A DNA stretch of 64,000 nucleotides, taken from the NCBI GenBank assembly GCA_964035775.1, contig OZ038314.1:39916392-39980391 (forward strand), read 5' to 3'. Positions 53,801-64,000 of the stretch are shown here, one piece after another. The notes under the pieces are model-generated. The model did not search any database. It was not told the DNA's origin and worked only from the letters and a program-made list of their open reading frames with translations. Each line of letters opens with the position of its first letter. The first letter of the stretch is position 1. A program made the translations under genes and the position numbers. Source of the DNA: Osedax frankpressi. Its lineage: Eukaryota; Annelida; Polychaeta; Sabellida; Siboglinidae.

Positions 53801-55793
53801 TATGTTTATCTACATTCAATTTAATAAATAGGGTGTTCATATCGGAGAACACTATCTCACTGTGAATGCTAATCATTACACTCCATTGGATTCTACCGGA
53901 ATACCAACAGGTCAATTTATATTAAAAGTCAATATTGCATACTAATGTATTTATATATGTTAGGGTTTGATCTTTTGATTAAAATATTAAATTAGATATA
54001 TTTCTTTGAAAATGTAATATTTAAATATTTGATTATCTTTAATAATGTCTTTTAATTCAATAATTTAAAATACTAATTATTGTAATACATCTTTGTTATA
54101 TTGAAATTTTAATTAACCTGACTAATGACGTAATTATTGAATGAATTAAATTAGAATAATAATAAGTGATGTTAAGACCACATTAAGTAGACATTTGCTC
54201 TATGTAGTCTATGCTACTGATAAGTATTCTATTAAAACTCCATATGTATTACAATATAGGCGAGATTCAACCAGTTGATGGAACTCTGTTTGATTTGAAG
54301 CAACCCACTTTAATAAAAGAGAGATTCGCAAAGATTTCACAAGATGCTGGTTTCGACGATAATTTTGTTTTAAATAAGAAATCTCCAGTTTCGATTAGGT
54401 TTCATATAATTGCAAATTAAAATTACTATATACAACTATAATATAATAAATGTCATGTTTTTAGATGATTTTAAATTAAAATATTATTATTATTATTGAG
54501 AATAATTTGTAAAAAATAAAAGTATTGAAAAATAAAATCAATGATATGAATTATTCATTTTATATCAAGTTATGTTATATCTATAATTCACAAATAACTA
54601 TTAATGATATACAATATATAATATAAGCACATGTTTTAATTTATATGTCATCGGGCCATAATATTTAGTTAGTTACCAATCCCCTATTAAAATTGGATGC
54701 TAATTTGAATGATTTACTTTGAACTAATTTACTAATTTATATTTAAGATGATCAATTCACTTTTAACTTTCTTTAGATTCTTAAGCGAATATTTGTTCTG
54801 TTTATTTAATTAATTACTATCTGCGGATAATATAAAGTTTGCACTGTGAAAAGACCGGAATCAGATTGGACATCAATACCAGTAAGCCAGGAGTTCAGAT
54901 CTATACTGCAAATTACTTAGGTACAACGGAGAATCCAGTTAGAATTAATCGCAGTTTAGATTTTCTCAGGAAATTAGCATTTCATTAGTTGGATTATATT
55001 ATTTAAATTATTAAATAAATATATTAAAATGATTTTCTAGATTCTTCATAAGTTTATAAATGATTAATAAAACACTTATTATTCTTATTTCTATTGTACT
55101 ATGGGTTTATTATTCGTGTGACTATTATGTTATATTAAAGATTTAATATAAATATATTATTTTAGTTTAATATTTTTAAAAATATGAAATATTAAATCTT
55201 CTTAATTTTAACTATATGATAATGAAAATGTATTTAACTAATATACATTAAGTGAAATATTGTGATATGTCCCTACCAACATTAACTATATTACTTGATA
55301 AACTAGTTAATAATACTGTCAGAGTAGCAGTTTTTATTAAATCAAGATCTATTTGTATTATTATAATTATTTGTTTTAAAAGTTATTTTATTTGTCTAAA
55401 ATAAATATTAAAATCATCACAATAAATTATTTCAATTAGTAATAATTTAAATCAGTATATTAGAATTGATTAAATCCTATTCATACATATCATTTTATTA
55501 ATTTAATAGATAATAGGAAAAAGAAATTTAAGATATTTTCCAAAGAGTGCTATTTGTTTGGAAACACAATTTTATCCTGATTCCATTAACCATGTTAGTT
55601 ATTATTGATTTGGTTTTTAGTAATATATAATAATATATTATCTATTGTTCTTATGAATACAATTTTGTCTTTATTGTAAGCTCATTTTCTACTATCAATT
55701 TGCTAGGAGAACTTTCCTGAATCTGTTACAAAATCAAATCAAGTTTATCAACATTTTACGGAATTTAAATTTTCAGTCAATAAATTCATTTAA
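50759..55793 (+). CDS. GALM: Aldose 1-epimerase / galactose mutarotase (10 exons, complete)
   Basis: Interconverts alpha and beta anomers of galactose and glucose in the cytosol, feeding alpha-galactose to galactokinase in the Leloir pathway. Ten exons join in phase to 337 residues; human has 342. The first exon reads [17 protein letters not shown]. Catalytic and binding residues are present: H104 in NHLHGG, H175 (general acid) in [11 protein letters not shown]242 in AGFDDNFVL and E299 (general base) in [11 protein letters not shown], equivalent to human H107, H176, D243 and E307. [12 protein letters not shown] is the family signature. It ends FKFSVNKFI. Exon 1 joins through donor GTTTAA to an acceptor at ccatag. 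No break is seen, so it is likely active. Confidence 0.96.
50829..50909. repeat. (TA)n microsatellite, GALM intron 1
   Basis: About 80 bp of TA with tatatta interruptions, 18 bp after the exon 1 donor. Confidence 0.95.
51056..51183 (+). CDS. GALM: GALM exon 2
   Basis: Acceptor ccatag, donor GTTTTC. Encodes [40 protein letters not shown] and LK. Confidence 0.93.
51401..51555 (+). CDS. GALM: GALM exon 3 (GRVANRI and NHLHGG)
   Basis: Acceptor with a long pyrimidine tract and atgcag, donor GTTTAC. Encodes [20 protein letters not shown] and [14 protein letters not shown], with the substrate-binding Asn and His. Confidence 0.97.
52072..52144 (+). CDS. GALM: GALM exon 4
   Basis: Acceptor tatgcag, donor GTTAAT. 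Encodes [20 protein letters not shown] and HGDQ, the variable strand before GYPG. Confidence 0.88.
52609..52748 (+). CDS. GALM: GALM exon 5 (catalytic His)
   Basis: Acceptor gaccag, donor GTTAGA. Encodes [20 protein letters not shown] and [13 protein letters not shown]; His175 is the catalytic acid. Confidence 0.97.
52867..52900. repeat. Perfect 15-bp inverted repeat, 4-nt loop, GALM intron 5
   Basis: Arms ttcagtattcaatcc and its exact complement, loop acat. A stable hairpin in the transcript is possible; no function is assigned. Confidence 0.85.
53072..53801. repeat. 19-bp minisatellite (agtaagtaattaatagttt), about 38 copies, GALM intron 5
   Basis: Nearly perfect copies; a tta/taa variant and one gaat are the only changes. 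Each unit carries GTAAGT, the textbook 5' splice consensus, on the sense strand. The array ends about 30 nt before the exon 6 acceptor. Confidence 0.97.
53832..53910 (+). CDS. GALM: GALM exon 6
   Basis: Acceptor aaatag, donor GTCAAT. Encodes [20 protein letters not shown] and STGIPT, aligned to the human strand ending PVDETLIPTGE. Confidence 0.95.
54260..54398 (+). CDS. GALM: GALM exon 7 (Asp of GFDxNF)
   Basis: Acceptor atatag, donor GTTTCA. Encodes [40 protein letters not shown] and SPVSI. Confidence 0.96.
54838..54920 (+). CDS. GALM: GALM exon 8
   Basis: Acceptor ataaag, donor GTACAA. Encodes [20 protein letters not shown] and IYTANYL, matching human TTQPGVQFYTGNFL. Confidence 0.94.
55517..55593 (+). 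CDS. GALM: GALM exon 9 (catalytic Glu)
   Basis: Acceptor aataatag, donor GTTAGT. Encodes [20 protein letters not shown] and DSINH; Glu299 is the catalytic base. Confidence 0.96.
55707..55793 (+). CDS. GALM: GALM exon 10
   Basis: Acceptor tgctag, stop TAA at 55791. Encodes [20 protein letters not shown] and KFSVNKFI, ending like human WFKFSVA plus a short tail. Confidence 0.95.
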   Translation, partial: ENFPESVTKSNQVYQHFTEFKFSVNKFI

Positions 55794-56635
55794 ATTAATA
55801 CAATATTAAATGTCAATAAGGTATTATTTATATTTACTTAGATTTAACCTATATAATATATTTATTAGATTTTAGAAGACTTATGTGTATGTGATATCTG
55901 TATTTATTGAACCTTTTTTATTTTCACTTTTATTTTCATGATAAATATTGTTTTATTTGAAAACTAATTATATTTGTATCTAAAAATAATAAATATAAAA
56001 GAAATTACGAAATGTTACGAAATTTTATTTACTACTTAAAATGTCTATGTTACAATTAATACATTCATATCTTCAATATGCAGATTTACAATATATATTT
56101 CTAAAGAGATTTTGTTTGTATATTATATATTCACCTAAGCAACCAGATGATGTAACAATTATAAGAACATATAAACATATATATAGCTCATATAAACACA
56201 TATAATTGAAAGAATAGTGAATTCATGTATTATAATTAAAAATTACAAAAATAAATTATGATTGTAGTGAAAATTTCTTAATATGGTGAATATATATTTA
56301 TGACATTATTACTAATAATTGTTCTAGGTACAAGTGTATAATGAATTCTTCAGATAGGTTTACTTAGAAATAATCTAAGCTTATTTTACCTGTATTTTTA
56401 ATATCTACAATGTATTATTAAAATAGTTACACAATAGTTACATCATCGTTTCTTCTATTATACCAAATTCATTACCTTTCAATTATTACGTTATGAAAAA
56501 TAGAATGCGAGCTCAATTATCATTGTTAGTTTAATGAAAGGTTTTGGTCTACCGTATGCAATTTTAGATCACTACTTCCGTTCATATGCCAATAATCCAA
56601 TTAATGCAATAAAAACCAATACTTCTCATATTGGT
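55794..56635. other. GALM downstream, AT-rich, no gene seen
   Basis: Should include the GALM 3' UTR. Nothing else is recognised in this 840 bp. Confidence 0.6.
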
Positions 56636-56960
56636 CGCAGATCGCTAGTGGCGTGAGTAATAGATGGCATTTCCTCGCTAGGGGCGCTAGAGGTTCTCGA
56701 TCGATACGAAAACGGTTGGAACTCGCCGACACCGACGCAATATCATATCTGACGCCGAGGATACCGTCGAAATGCACGTTTAGCTGACCGCTACAATATA
56801 ACCATTATCTAACCCGGTATTCCATTGTTTAAGTCGGCGAATACGTTTCGGCCGAGTAGCGAACAGTGGTTAACGGAGGTTTGCACATAGATGGATGTGA
56901 ATTGTAAACGTTATACGGATACTGGAAACCGATTACCGGTTAATAATCGCCGGAAATGAG
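56636..56960. promoter_or_regulatory. CpG-rich island, candidate promoter
   Basis: About 325 bp packed with CpG (cgaaaacgg, gccgacaccgacg, gtcggcgaatacg, aaccgattaccggttaa) in otherwise CpG-poor, AT-rich DNA. Two related words, cgctagtggcg (56643) and cgctaggggcgctag (56676), sit at its left end. A short plus-strand open frame (MDVNCKRYTDTGNRLP then GTTAAT) starts at 56891 but does not join the later candidate exon in phase. Likely a promoter or unannotated first exon. Confidence 0.4.
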
Positions 56961-57531
56961 AATATTTAACGAAAATACAGTCGATATAACATCGTGATTT
57001 GTAAATATGTTAGCAATGTATCGATGAACTTGAAGAGAAGCGAACTAAAATCACATTTCAGGTTTATTCTCTAAATACTATTGAATTTGTAATGCTATGT
57101 ATGTTTGTATTTAAGTAGTTTATCTATAATGAACATAATCAACCTTAATAGGTATATCTATTAACCATTTCATGTGTATTAATAAGTGTAAATATCTTGA
57201 GGTGTAAATGGCATGTTATTATATTTTGTTAGAAGTCTTTTTCGAAGTTAATTCATTAACAACATTTGCATATTGTCTGTTGGTTGTATAATCAATATCC
57301 AATCGATAGTATCATTAAAAAAACTTTGGAATTTAGATATTTATTAAGATATCATGATTCAGTATTCCCGAGTATATCAGATTGGCGAATATGAAAAAAT
57401 GTAATTTTATTATTATACATAATGTCATTATTGATAAAAAGATTTCTTGATACATTTTATATCATAATAGTTCATTATATGTTCTACTACAGTTCTATAA
57501 CTATTTATAATACGTTTTTATGCCAGCTATA

Positions 57532-57576
<45 letters not shown>

Positions 57577-57827
57577 ATATTTTATACCCGCAAGATTATT
57601 TAACTTTGTTTAGTGTTGGGTTTGATTAATAAAGTTCTGGTCAATTATTATTTTTATTGAAATAAATATTTTCATTATTTATTTATATAGAATGTAATAA
57701 AATATGTAATTAATATTTAGAATAAATAAACCTAACAGTTGTATCGATTATTTGTATTGTTACGATCATATAAACTAATAAATATTATGAAATACATATA
57801 TTGAAATTTATATTTAGCATTTTGTAG
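56961..57827. other. AT-rich stretch with short (TA)n at 57536-57574
   Basis: No coding match. It contains only the TA microsatellite. Confidence 0.6.
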
Positions 57828-57837
57828 AATTTTGAAA

Positions 57838-57874
57838 ATGGAAAAATCGGAAGAAATATCACTTCCTGGCATGA
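57838..57874 (+). CDS. Candidate coding exon (unassigned gene)
   Basis: ATG at 57838 encodes MEKSEEISLPGM and ends ATG A|GTTAGT, this window's preferred donor. An acceptor-like tttgtag precedes it at 57827. Its phase fits the candidate exon at 60372. I do not recognise the peptide. It could be chance. Confidence 0.3.
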
Positions 57875-58030
57875 GTTAGTACACAATGATATATATATAT
57901 ATTTATATATATACTACATATAACAATTACTTATTGCATAAACGACTATGATATGTATTGTATATATTATACCATATACAAAGATAATTGTAGGTTAGTG
58001 AAGAAAGATCGGATAAATGAAGCAATTATG

Positions 58031-58033
<3 letters not shown>

Positions 58034-58113
<80 letters not shown>

Positions 58114-58116
58114 ATA
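58034..58116. repeat. (TA)n microsatellite
   Basis: About 80 bp of TA shortly before the 9-bp array. Confidence 0.97.
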
Positions 58117-58221
58117 CAAGTATCTTTGAGTTATTTCTATATTGATATAATTGAAATAAATAAAAAGATGCCACTACAATGTTTGACCCTATGTAAAAAT
58201 ATATATTTGAGTCTAGTATAA

Positions 58222-60330
58222 GTAATATAAGTAATATCAGTAATATCAGTAATATCAGTAATACCAGTAATACCAGTAATATCAGTAATATCAGTAATAT
58301 CAGTAATATCAATAATATAAGCACTATCAGTAATACCAGTAATATCAGTAATACCAGTAATATCAGTAATATCAGTAATATCAGTAATATCAGTAATATC
58401 AGTAATATCAGTAATATCAGTAATATCAGTAATATCAGTAATATCAGTAATATCAATAATATAAGCACTATCAGTAATACCAGTAATATCAGTAATACCA
58501 GTAATATCAGTAATATCAGTAATATCAGTAATATCAGTAATATCAGTAATATCAGTAATATCAGTAATATCAGTAATATCAGTAATATCAGTAATATCAG
58601 TAATATCAGTAATATCAGTAATATCAATAATATAAGCACTATCAGTAATACCAGTAATATCAGTAATACCAGTAATATCAGTAATATCAGTAATATCAGT
58701 AATATCAGTAATATCAGTAATATCAGTAATATCAGTAATATCAGTAATATCAGTAATATCAGTAATATCAGTAATATCAATAATATAAGCACTATCAGTA
58801 ATACCAGTAATATCAGTAATACCAGTAATATCAGTAATATCAGTAATATCAGTAATATCAGTAATATCAGTAATATCAGTAATATCAGTAATATCAGTAA
58901 TATCAATAATATAAGCACTATCAGTAATACCAGTAATATCAGTAATACCAGTAATATCAGTAATATCAGTAATATCAGTAATATCAGTAATATCAGTAAT
59001 ATCAGTAATATCAGTAATATAAGCACTATCAGTAATACCAGTAATATCAGTAATACCAGTAATATCAGTAATATCAGTAATATCAGTAATATCAGTAATA
59101 TCAGTAATATCAATAATATAAGCACTATCAGTAATACCAGTAATATCAGTAATACCAGTAATATCAGTAATACCAGTAATATCAGTAATATCAGTAATAT
59201 CAGTAATATCAGTAATATAAGCACTATCAGTAATACCAGTAATATCAGTAATATCAGTAATATCAGTAATATCAGTAATATCAGTAATATCTGTAATATC
59301 AATAATACCAGTAATATCAGTAATATCAGTAATATCAGTAATATCAGTAATATCAGTAATATCAGTAATATCAGTAATATCAGTAATACCAGTAATACCA
59401 GTAATATCAGTAATATCAGTAATATCAGTAATATCAGTAATATCAGTAATATCAGTAATATCAGTAATATCAGTAATATCAGTAATATCAGTAATATCAG
59501 TAATATCAATAATATAAGCACTATCAGTAATACCAGTAATATCAGTAATACCAGTAATATCAGTAATATCAGTAATATCAGTAATATCAGTAACATCAGT
59601 AATATCAGTAATATCAGTAATATCAGTAATATCAGTAATATCAGTAACATCAGTAATATCAGTAATATCAGTAATATCAGTAATATCAGTAATATCAGTA
59701 ATATCAATAATATAAGCACTATCAGTAATACCAGTAATATCAGTAATACCAGTAATATCAGTAATATCAGTAATATCAGTAATATCAGTAATATCAGTAA
59801 TATCAGTAATATCAGTAATATCAGTAATATCAGTAATATCAGTAATATCAGTAATATTAGTAATATCAGTAATATCAGTAATATCAGTAATACCAGTAAT
59901 ATCAGTAATATCAATAATATAAGCACTATCAGTAATACCAGTAATATCAGTAATACCAGTAATATCAGTAATATCAGTAATACGAGTAATATTAGTAATA
60001 TCAGTAATATCAGCAATATCAGTAATATTAGTAATATCAGTAATATCAGTAATATCAGTAATATCAGTAATATCAGTAATATCAGTAATATCAGTAATAT
60101 CAGCAATATCAGTAATATTAGTAATATCAGTAATATCGGTAATATCAGTAATATCAGTAATACCAGTAATGTCAGTAGTATTAGTAATACCAGTAATATC
60201 AGTAGTATTAGTAATACCAGTAATATCAGTAGTATTAGTAATATCAGTAATATCAGTAATATCAGTAATACCAGTAATATCAGTAATATATCTAGTATCA
60301 GCAATATCAGTATTACCAGTAATATCAGTA
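58222..60330. repeat. 9-bp minisatellite (agtaatatc), about 234 copies, with higher-order structure
   Basis: Direct copies of agtaatatc with periodic variants. About eleven blocks each begin with aataatataagcactatcag followed by agtaatacc variants, then run plain agtaatatc for a variable number of units. The minus frame reads LLI repeats for over 700 codons, a consequence of the 9-bp register and not a gene. Confidence 0.96.
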
Positions 60331-60371
60331 AGTTATAAAGTAAAATATTATTCCCAATTCACTAGTTTCAG

Positions 60372-60430
60372 ATAAAGGGTATTCTATGATATGCCCTAAT
60401 CACATATTCCTCCAAAAAAAGTATTTCCAA
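60372..60430 (+). CDS. Candidate coding exon (unassigned gene)
   Basis: Acceptor cactagtttcag; open through KGYSMICPNHIFLQKKYFQ; donor CAA|GTATGA. It joins the 57838 exon in frame (A+AT = Asn). If real, the 9-bp array lies in its upstream intron, as in the three neighbouring genes. Not recognised. Confidence 0.25.
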
Positions 60431-61057
60431 GTATGAGAGATATATCATGTCGATGATATTGCTACCATTAATACTATAACACCTTCGTATCATTGAAAGA
60501 ATGTTTCTATAATTCGAAAAAAAGACACAACAAATGGATTTATTTTTGACATTCTATTTTTAGAATTTTTCTCCTTTAATTTATTTGAAGTCGCTTACAG
60601 ATTGACGCTAAATATTACATTAAATTACATATTTTCAATAACACCTTTTTGAACTCTATCTCTATATATGTAATTGTATATAAATATATATCAAATATAA
60701 CAATAGTTAAAAAAAGAATATAGCGTGATATCTTGAAATCTCTTAAGACACCTGCCTAGCTGAAATGAATAGTTAATTAATTAATTAAATAATTAATCAA
60801 TTACTCGTTACTAATAAACTACATTGTTTAATAATGTATGTGAATTCGATCGCTAGATATCTAGTTAAGGGTACTTGATCATTATGTAAATTACAACTAT
60901 AGATATAGCAATTAACTACTAGCGATATCGTACTCGATAAGATGACATTCGATCATAATTTATCTATAATGATAGGTTTTAGTTTAGCGAACGCGTCCAG
61001 CAAATGACGGATATTAGATTTGAGTTTAGTTTGTAAATATGCATCTTCGATATCCGA
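60431..61057. other. AT-rich stretch, nothing recognised
   Basis: No array, coding match or transposon seen. Confidence 0.6.
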
Positions 61058-61300
61058 TATCCATTATTGAGCGTTAGGCAACACAGACTAGTGGAATAAA
61101 GCCCGGGTCTCGTAGGTTAGGGGCGGAGTCGATTTGTAAATGGGCGTGGCCTACTGAACTCCATTCCGAGCGTTTCCACCAACACTCGATACCCGGCGAC
61201 CTCCGTAACTCATGATCAATTATTGATACTCTTCGTACTGGGAACTGATTCGTTTAGACACATCCTGTCTTACTGGACCCCTCTTATCGCCCATCGTATT
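61058..61300. promoter_or_regulatory. Second GC/CpG-rich island, cut by the assembly gap
   Basis: Contains ggggcggag, gggcgtggcc and cccgggtctcg, GC-box and CACCC-like words typical of Sp1/KLF sites, in otherwise AT-rich DNA. On the minus strand a short frame begins MSYGGRRVSSVGGNARNGVQ and then stops. It could be a promoter or 5' exon; the gap prevents a decision. Confidence 0.35.
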
Positions 61301-61500
61301 NNNNNNNNNNNNNNNNNNNNNNNNNNNNNNNNNNNNNNNNNNNNNNNNNNNNNNNNNNNNNNNNNNNNNNNNNNNNNNNNNNNNNNNNNNNNNNNNNNNN
61401 NNNNNNNNNNNNNNNNNNNNNNNNNNNNNNNNNNNNNNNNNNNNNNNNNNNNNNNNNNNNNNNNNNNNNNNNNNNNNNNNNNNNNNNNNNNNNNNNNNNN
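61301..61500. other. Assembly gap of exactly 200 N
   Basis: A round 200-base run of N is a usual fixed-size scaffolding join. The true distance and content are unknown. Confidence 0.99.
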
Positions 61501-61898
61501 GAATGTGTTTTTGCTATTTTTAATTGCTGTGTAAGCGATTAACACACAGATTTGTATAATTGCATTGACTAATTTTATTATATTATTAATCTTTATGCTA
61601 TGTTATACGTTGAATATTAATTATTGTAGTACATTTTGATGTGGTGATTGGGTATATTAATATAACCTTTTATATAGTGTATACATGGCACATAGGATAT
61701 GCATGGTATTGTGTTAATACTGGGTAATGTGAGTATACAGATTATATAGCTGTATAGTATACAGGGATATAGTATATGTCCTAGTATATACATGTTAAAC
61801 ATGGTATAGGTAGTATATAATGTCATAATGTGTATTCAGACGTTTGGTATTAATCTTGATATATTTAATCTATACAATATCCAATATACAACATTATC

Positions 61899-61939
<41 letters not shown>

Positions 61940-63202
61940 TATATATTTTAGATAGACAATTACACATCAGATTGATTTTATAATTATTTATTTTTTATCA
62001 TTTTTTATAAACAAAATCTATTTATCTTATCCTATTAAATACTCAATATCAATTTATTATATTTAACTATTTTTTAGATTGTCTCTTTTTTATAATATTA
62101 TTCTATATTTTTATTTTCATTTTAATTAAATTTCAATTATTTGTTCTTATTTTACTGACTTCGTTTTCGTACATAATTAAATTAGTAATATAAACATATT
62201 AATAATAATATATATAATGGCAATTTTAAAAATTTCAATTAGATGATAATTTACTCCATCGGAAAATATAAAAATCTAAAGAGTAGAATTTGAATGTATA
62301 AAAATTCAAATACATTTTTTAAAATATAATTAAACAATTGATTTGAATAATTTAGTATATTTTAAGTAATCAACAATAAGTATAATGTAAAGTAGTAGTA
62401 TAATATAAAAGTTATATAAATATGATAATAATTAATAGAATTTTAGATTTACATAAAAGAAAGTAAAGTTAGTTATTTAAAAGCAGATTATATACTAATG
62501 TTAAACAGAATATAAGTATTTTAATTATTAGTGAAATTATAAATAAAATATGGTCGAATATCACAATTGGTATTTAATGTTTATGTAGAAGTTAATATTA
62601 AAATTTTCCAATAAATAAGATGACACATTTTAGAAAAAAATACAATTGAAGTGAAATCAAATGGTTTATTAAAAATAATCTTAAGACCTTTTTTTAAATA
62701 TATAAATTAAAATTGTAAATGTGACCACACAATTCATTATAATAGTGAATGATATAATATAATTTTATAATGAATAATATAATTTTAGCATTGTAGATTA
62801 ACACATGACTTTTATATTATTTCCAGGTTAGATCAGCATCAATAAACACTCACAAAACTAGTTATGCATGAATTGTCTTACATATTTATCATTTAAAGTA
62901 ATTTCCAGTTTATCATTAATAATGAAATTTCAAGATTATCAATAAAATAAATATTGTATTGTTTAAATTTATTAAAATTAAACCACAAGGATATATTATT
63001 ACAGATTCATTATATTATTGCAATTTATATTTTAATTGAACTAGAGATTTATTTATCTTTTATCATTAGCAAATAAAAAAGATAAAAAAGAAACCATAAG
63101 AATTATAAATATTTAAAAAGAAGTTTCCCAAGAGAAACCTCTAAAAAACTATAATCAATATCTTATAAATCTGAAATTGTTCCATTCAATTCAATATACT
63201 TC

Positions 63203-63208
<6 letters not shown>
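61501..63208. other. AT-rich stretch with short (TA)n at about 61902-61936
   Basis: No coding match seen. Composition is as elsewhere in the intergenic DNA. Confidence 0.6.
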
Positions 63209-63251
<43 letters not shown>

Positions 63252-63266
63252 TGCGTGCGTGTGTGT

Positions 63267-63329
<63 letters not shown>

Positions 63330-63374
63330 TGTGTGTGTGTGTATGTGTGTGTTTATGTATGTGTGTGTGTGTAT
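63209..63374. repeat. (TA)n(TG)n compound microsatellite
   Basis: About 45 bp of TA followed by about 125 bp of TG with a few ta interruptions, at the 3' side of the LINE fragment to its right. Confidence 0.97.
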
Positions 63375-64000
63375 AGGGGATATTATATAGAGAAAATAAG
63401 TCAGATATAAATGTACGTATAAAGGAGGTAAAGTATGGTAGTGAGGTTGGTAAGAAGTAAGTAGTAAAAGTGGAAAAGTAATATAGGCTGTAGAAAATAA
63501 AGTAGTTGAGTATTGGTTTTTGAGTAATAGGTATTGTATTAGGTAAAAGTACAGTGTAAATCAATTTGATAATTCAGTAGCAGTAGGAATATTATAAGGG
63601 TGTGACAGGTTATATCAGTCTAGATCAAGTAAGTATTTGTGAAGTTTGCTTTTAAAAGTATTTGTATTATTTTCATTGTTAACAGTTATGGGTAGTTTAT
63701 TCCAAAGTTGTGGAAAATTGTTTGTTATGTCTTGTTTAAGCAGTTTTTTATTGGATGACCTTAGATTGTTTTTCAGTTTTAGTTTAATTGAGTCGCTCAT
63801 ATATTTAGGGATATCAGTTTTCAGTGCTGTATGTATTATTGTTAGAATTTTGTATATGGATCTGTGTTTAAAGGTTAGAAATTTAAGTTTTTTTTCTGTA
63901 TAATGTGATGTGTGTTCGTTTAGGGAGTTTGTAAATAAGTCTGCAAGTGTGGTTAATAATATTGTTTAGTCGTTTTTCTTGTATTTTAGGTATATTAATT
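63375..64000 (-). mobile_element. 3' end of a CR1/L2-like non-LTR retrotransposon (LINE)
   Basis: The minus strand ends in NFPQLWNKLPITVNNENNTN then TFKSKLHKYLLDLD and a stop at about 63615, preceded by HRSIYKILTIIHTALKTDIP, KYMSDS and LRSSNKKLL. This is the usual C-terminal pattern of CR1/L2-type reverse transcriptases (YKILT..YKAL..P.YL.D, then LWN.LP...FK..L). Upstream, IQEKRLNNI and KRTHIT continue in another frame, so at least one frameshift lies in the A-run near 63890. The 3' UTR would run left to the TG/TA repeat, which may be its microsatellite tail. The element continues past the right edge. Confidence 0.75.

Noticed and set aside
56636-56960. Firm CTCF insulator call
   Set aside because: Only the core resembles the motif, and many non-bilaterian animals lack CTCF; kept as a weak observation only.
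58031-60304. 757-codon minus frame of Leu/Ile repeats
   Set aside because: Produced by the 9-bp array; the peptide is pure periodic hydrophobic sequence with no unique part.
63615-63800. Independent small gene at the right edge
   Set aside because: The peptide is the C-terminus of a LINE reverse transcriptase and continues upstream in the same element.

Overview
This is a very AT-rich nuclear window from an animal genome. It holds three intron-rich, conserved housekeeping genes buried in tandem repeats. By my count about 31 kb of the 64 kb (roughly 48%) is minisatellite or microsatellite, in nearly twenty arrays whose repeat units are all different. The encoded proteins are close to human orthologues, so the organism is a metazoan. 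The AT content and LINE types would fit an early-branching lineage such as a sponge, cnidarian or placozoan, but the sequence does not prove that. A run of exactly 200 N at 61301-61500 looks like a scaffolding gap.

Layout. (1) 39.1 kb down to 11.6 kb, minus strand: cobalamin-dependent methionine synthase (MTR/MetH). I resolve 29 exons whose lengths and phases all join, giving 1,062 codons. They cover the homocysteine, folate, cap and B12 domains and the start of the activation domain; the last roughly 200 residues lie beyond the left edge. Positions 1-11551 are a 44-bp minisatellite inside the intron after exon 29. Other MTR introns hold arrays of 12, 16, 14, 16, 4, 12, 20 and 31 bp units. 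(2) 40.4-46.5 kb, plus strand: complete syntaxin 5 (STX5), 9 exons, 343 residues, head to head with MTR across a 1.3-kb shared upstream region. (3) 50.8-55.8 kb, plus strand: complete aldose 1-epimerase/galactose mutarotase (GALM), 10 exons, 337 residues. (4) 56.6-64 kb: two CpG-rich islands, two weak candidate exons on either side of a 9-bp array, the gap, and the 3' end of a LINE at the right edge.

The three proteins do not form a pathway. MTR acts in the cytosolic methionine/folate cycle, STX5 is the ER-Golgi Qa-SNARE, and GALM interconverts galactose anomers ahead of the Leloir pathway. The MTR-STX5 head-to-head pair could share regulatory DNA.

The most striking signal is in splicing. 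Of the 46 5' splice sites placed by protein homology and phase, 33 begin GTT, 7 GTA, 6 GTC and none GTG, whereas usual animal donors are GTA/GTG (GTRAGT). Several intronic arrays repeat this genome's own donor motif (GTTAGT, GTTGGT) or the classic GTAAGT dozens to hundreds of times on the sense strand, and several arrays start within 5-20 nt of a splice site.
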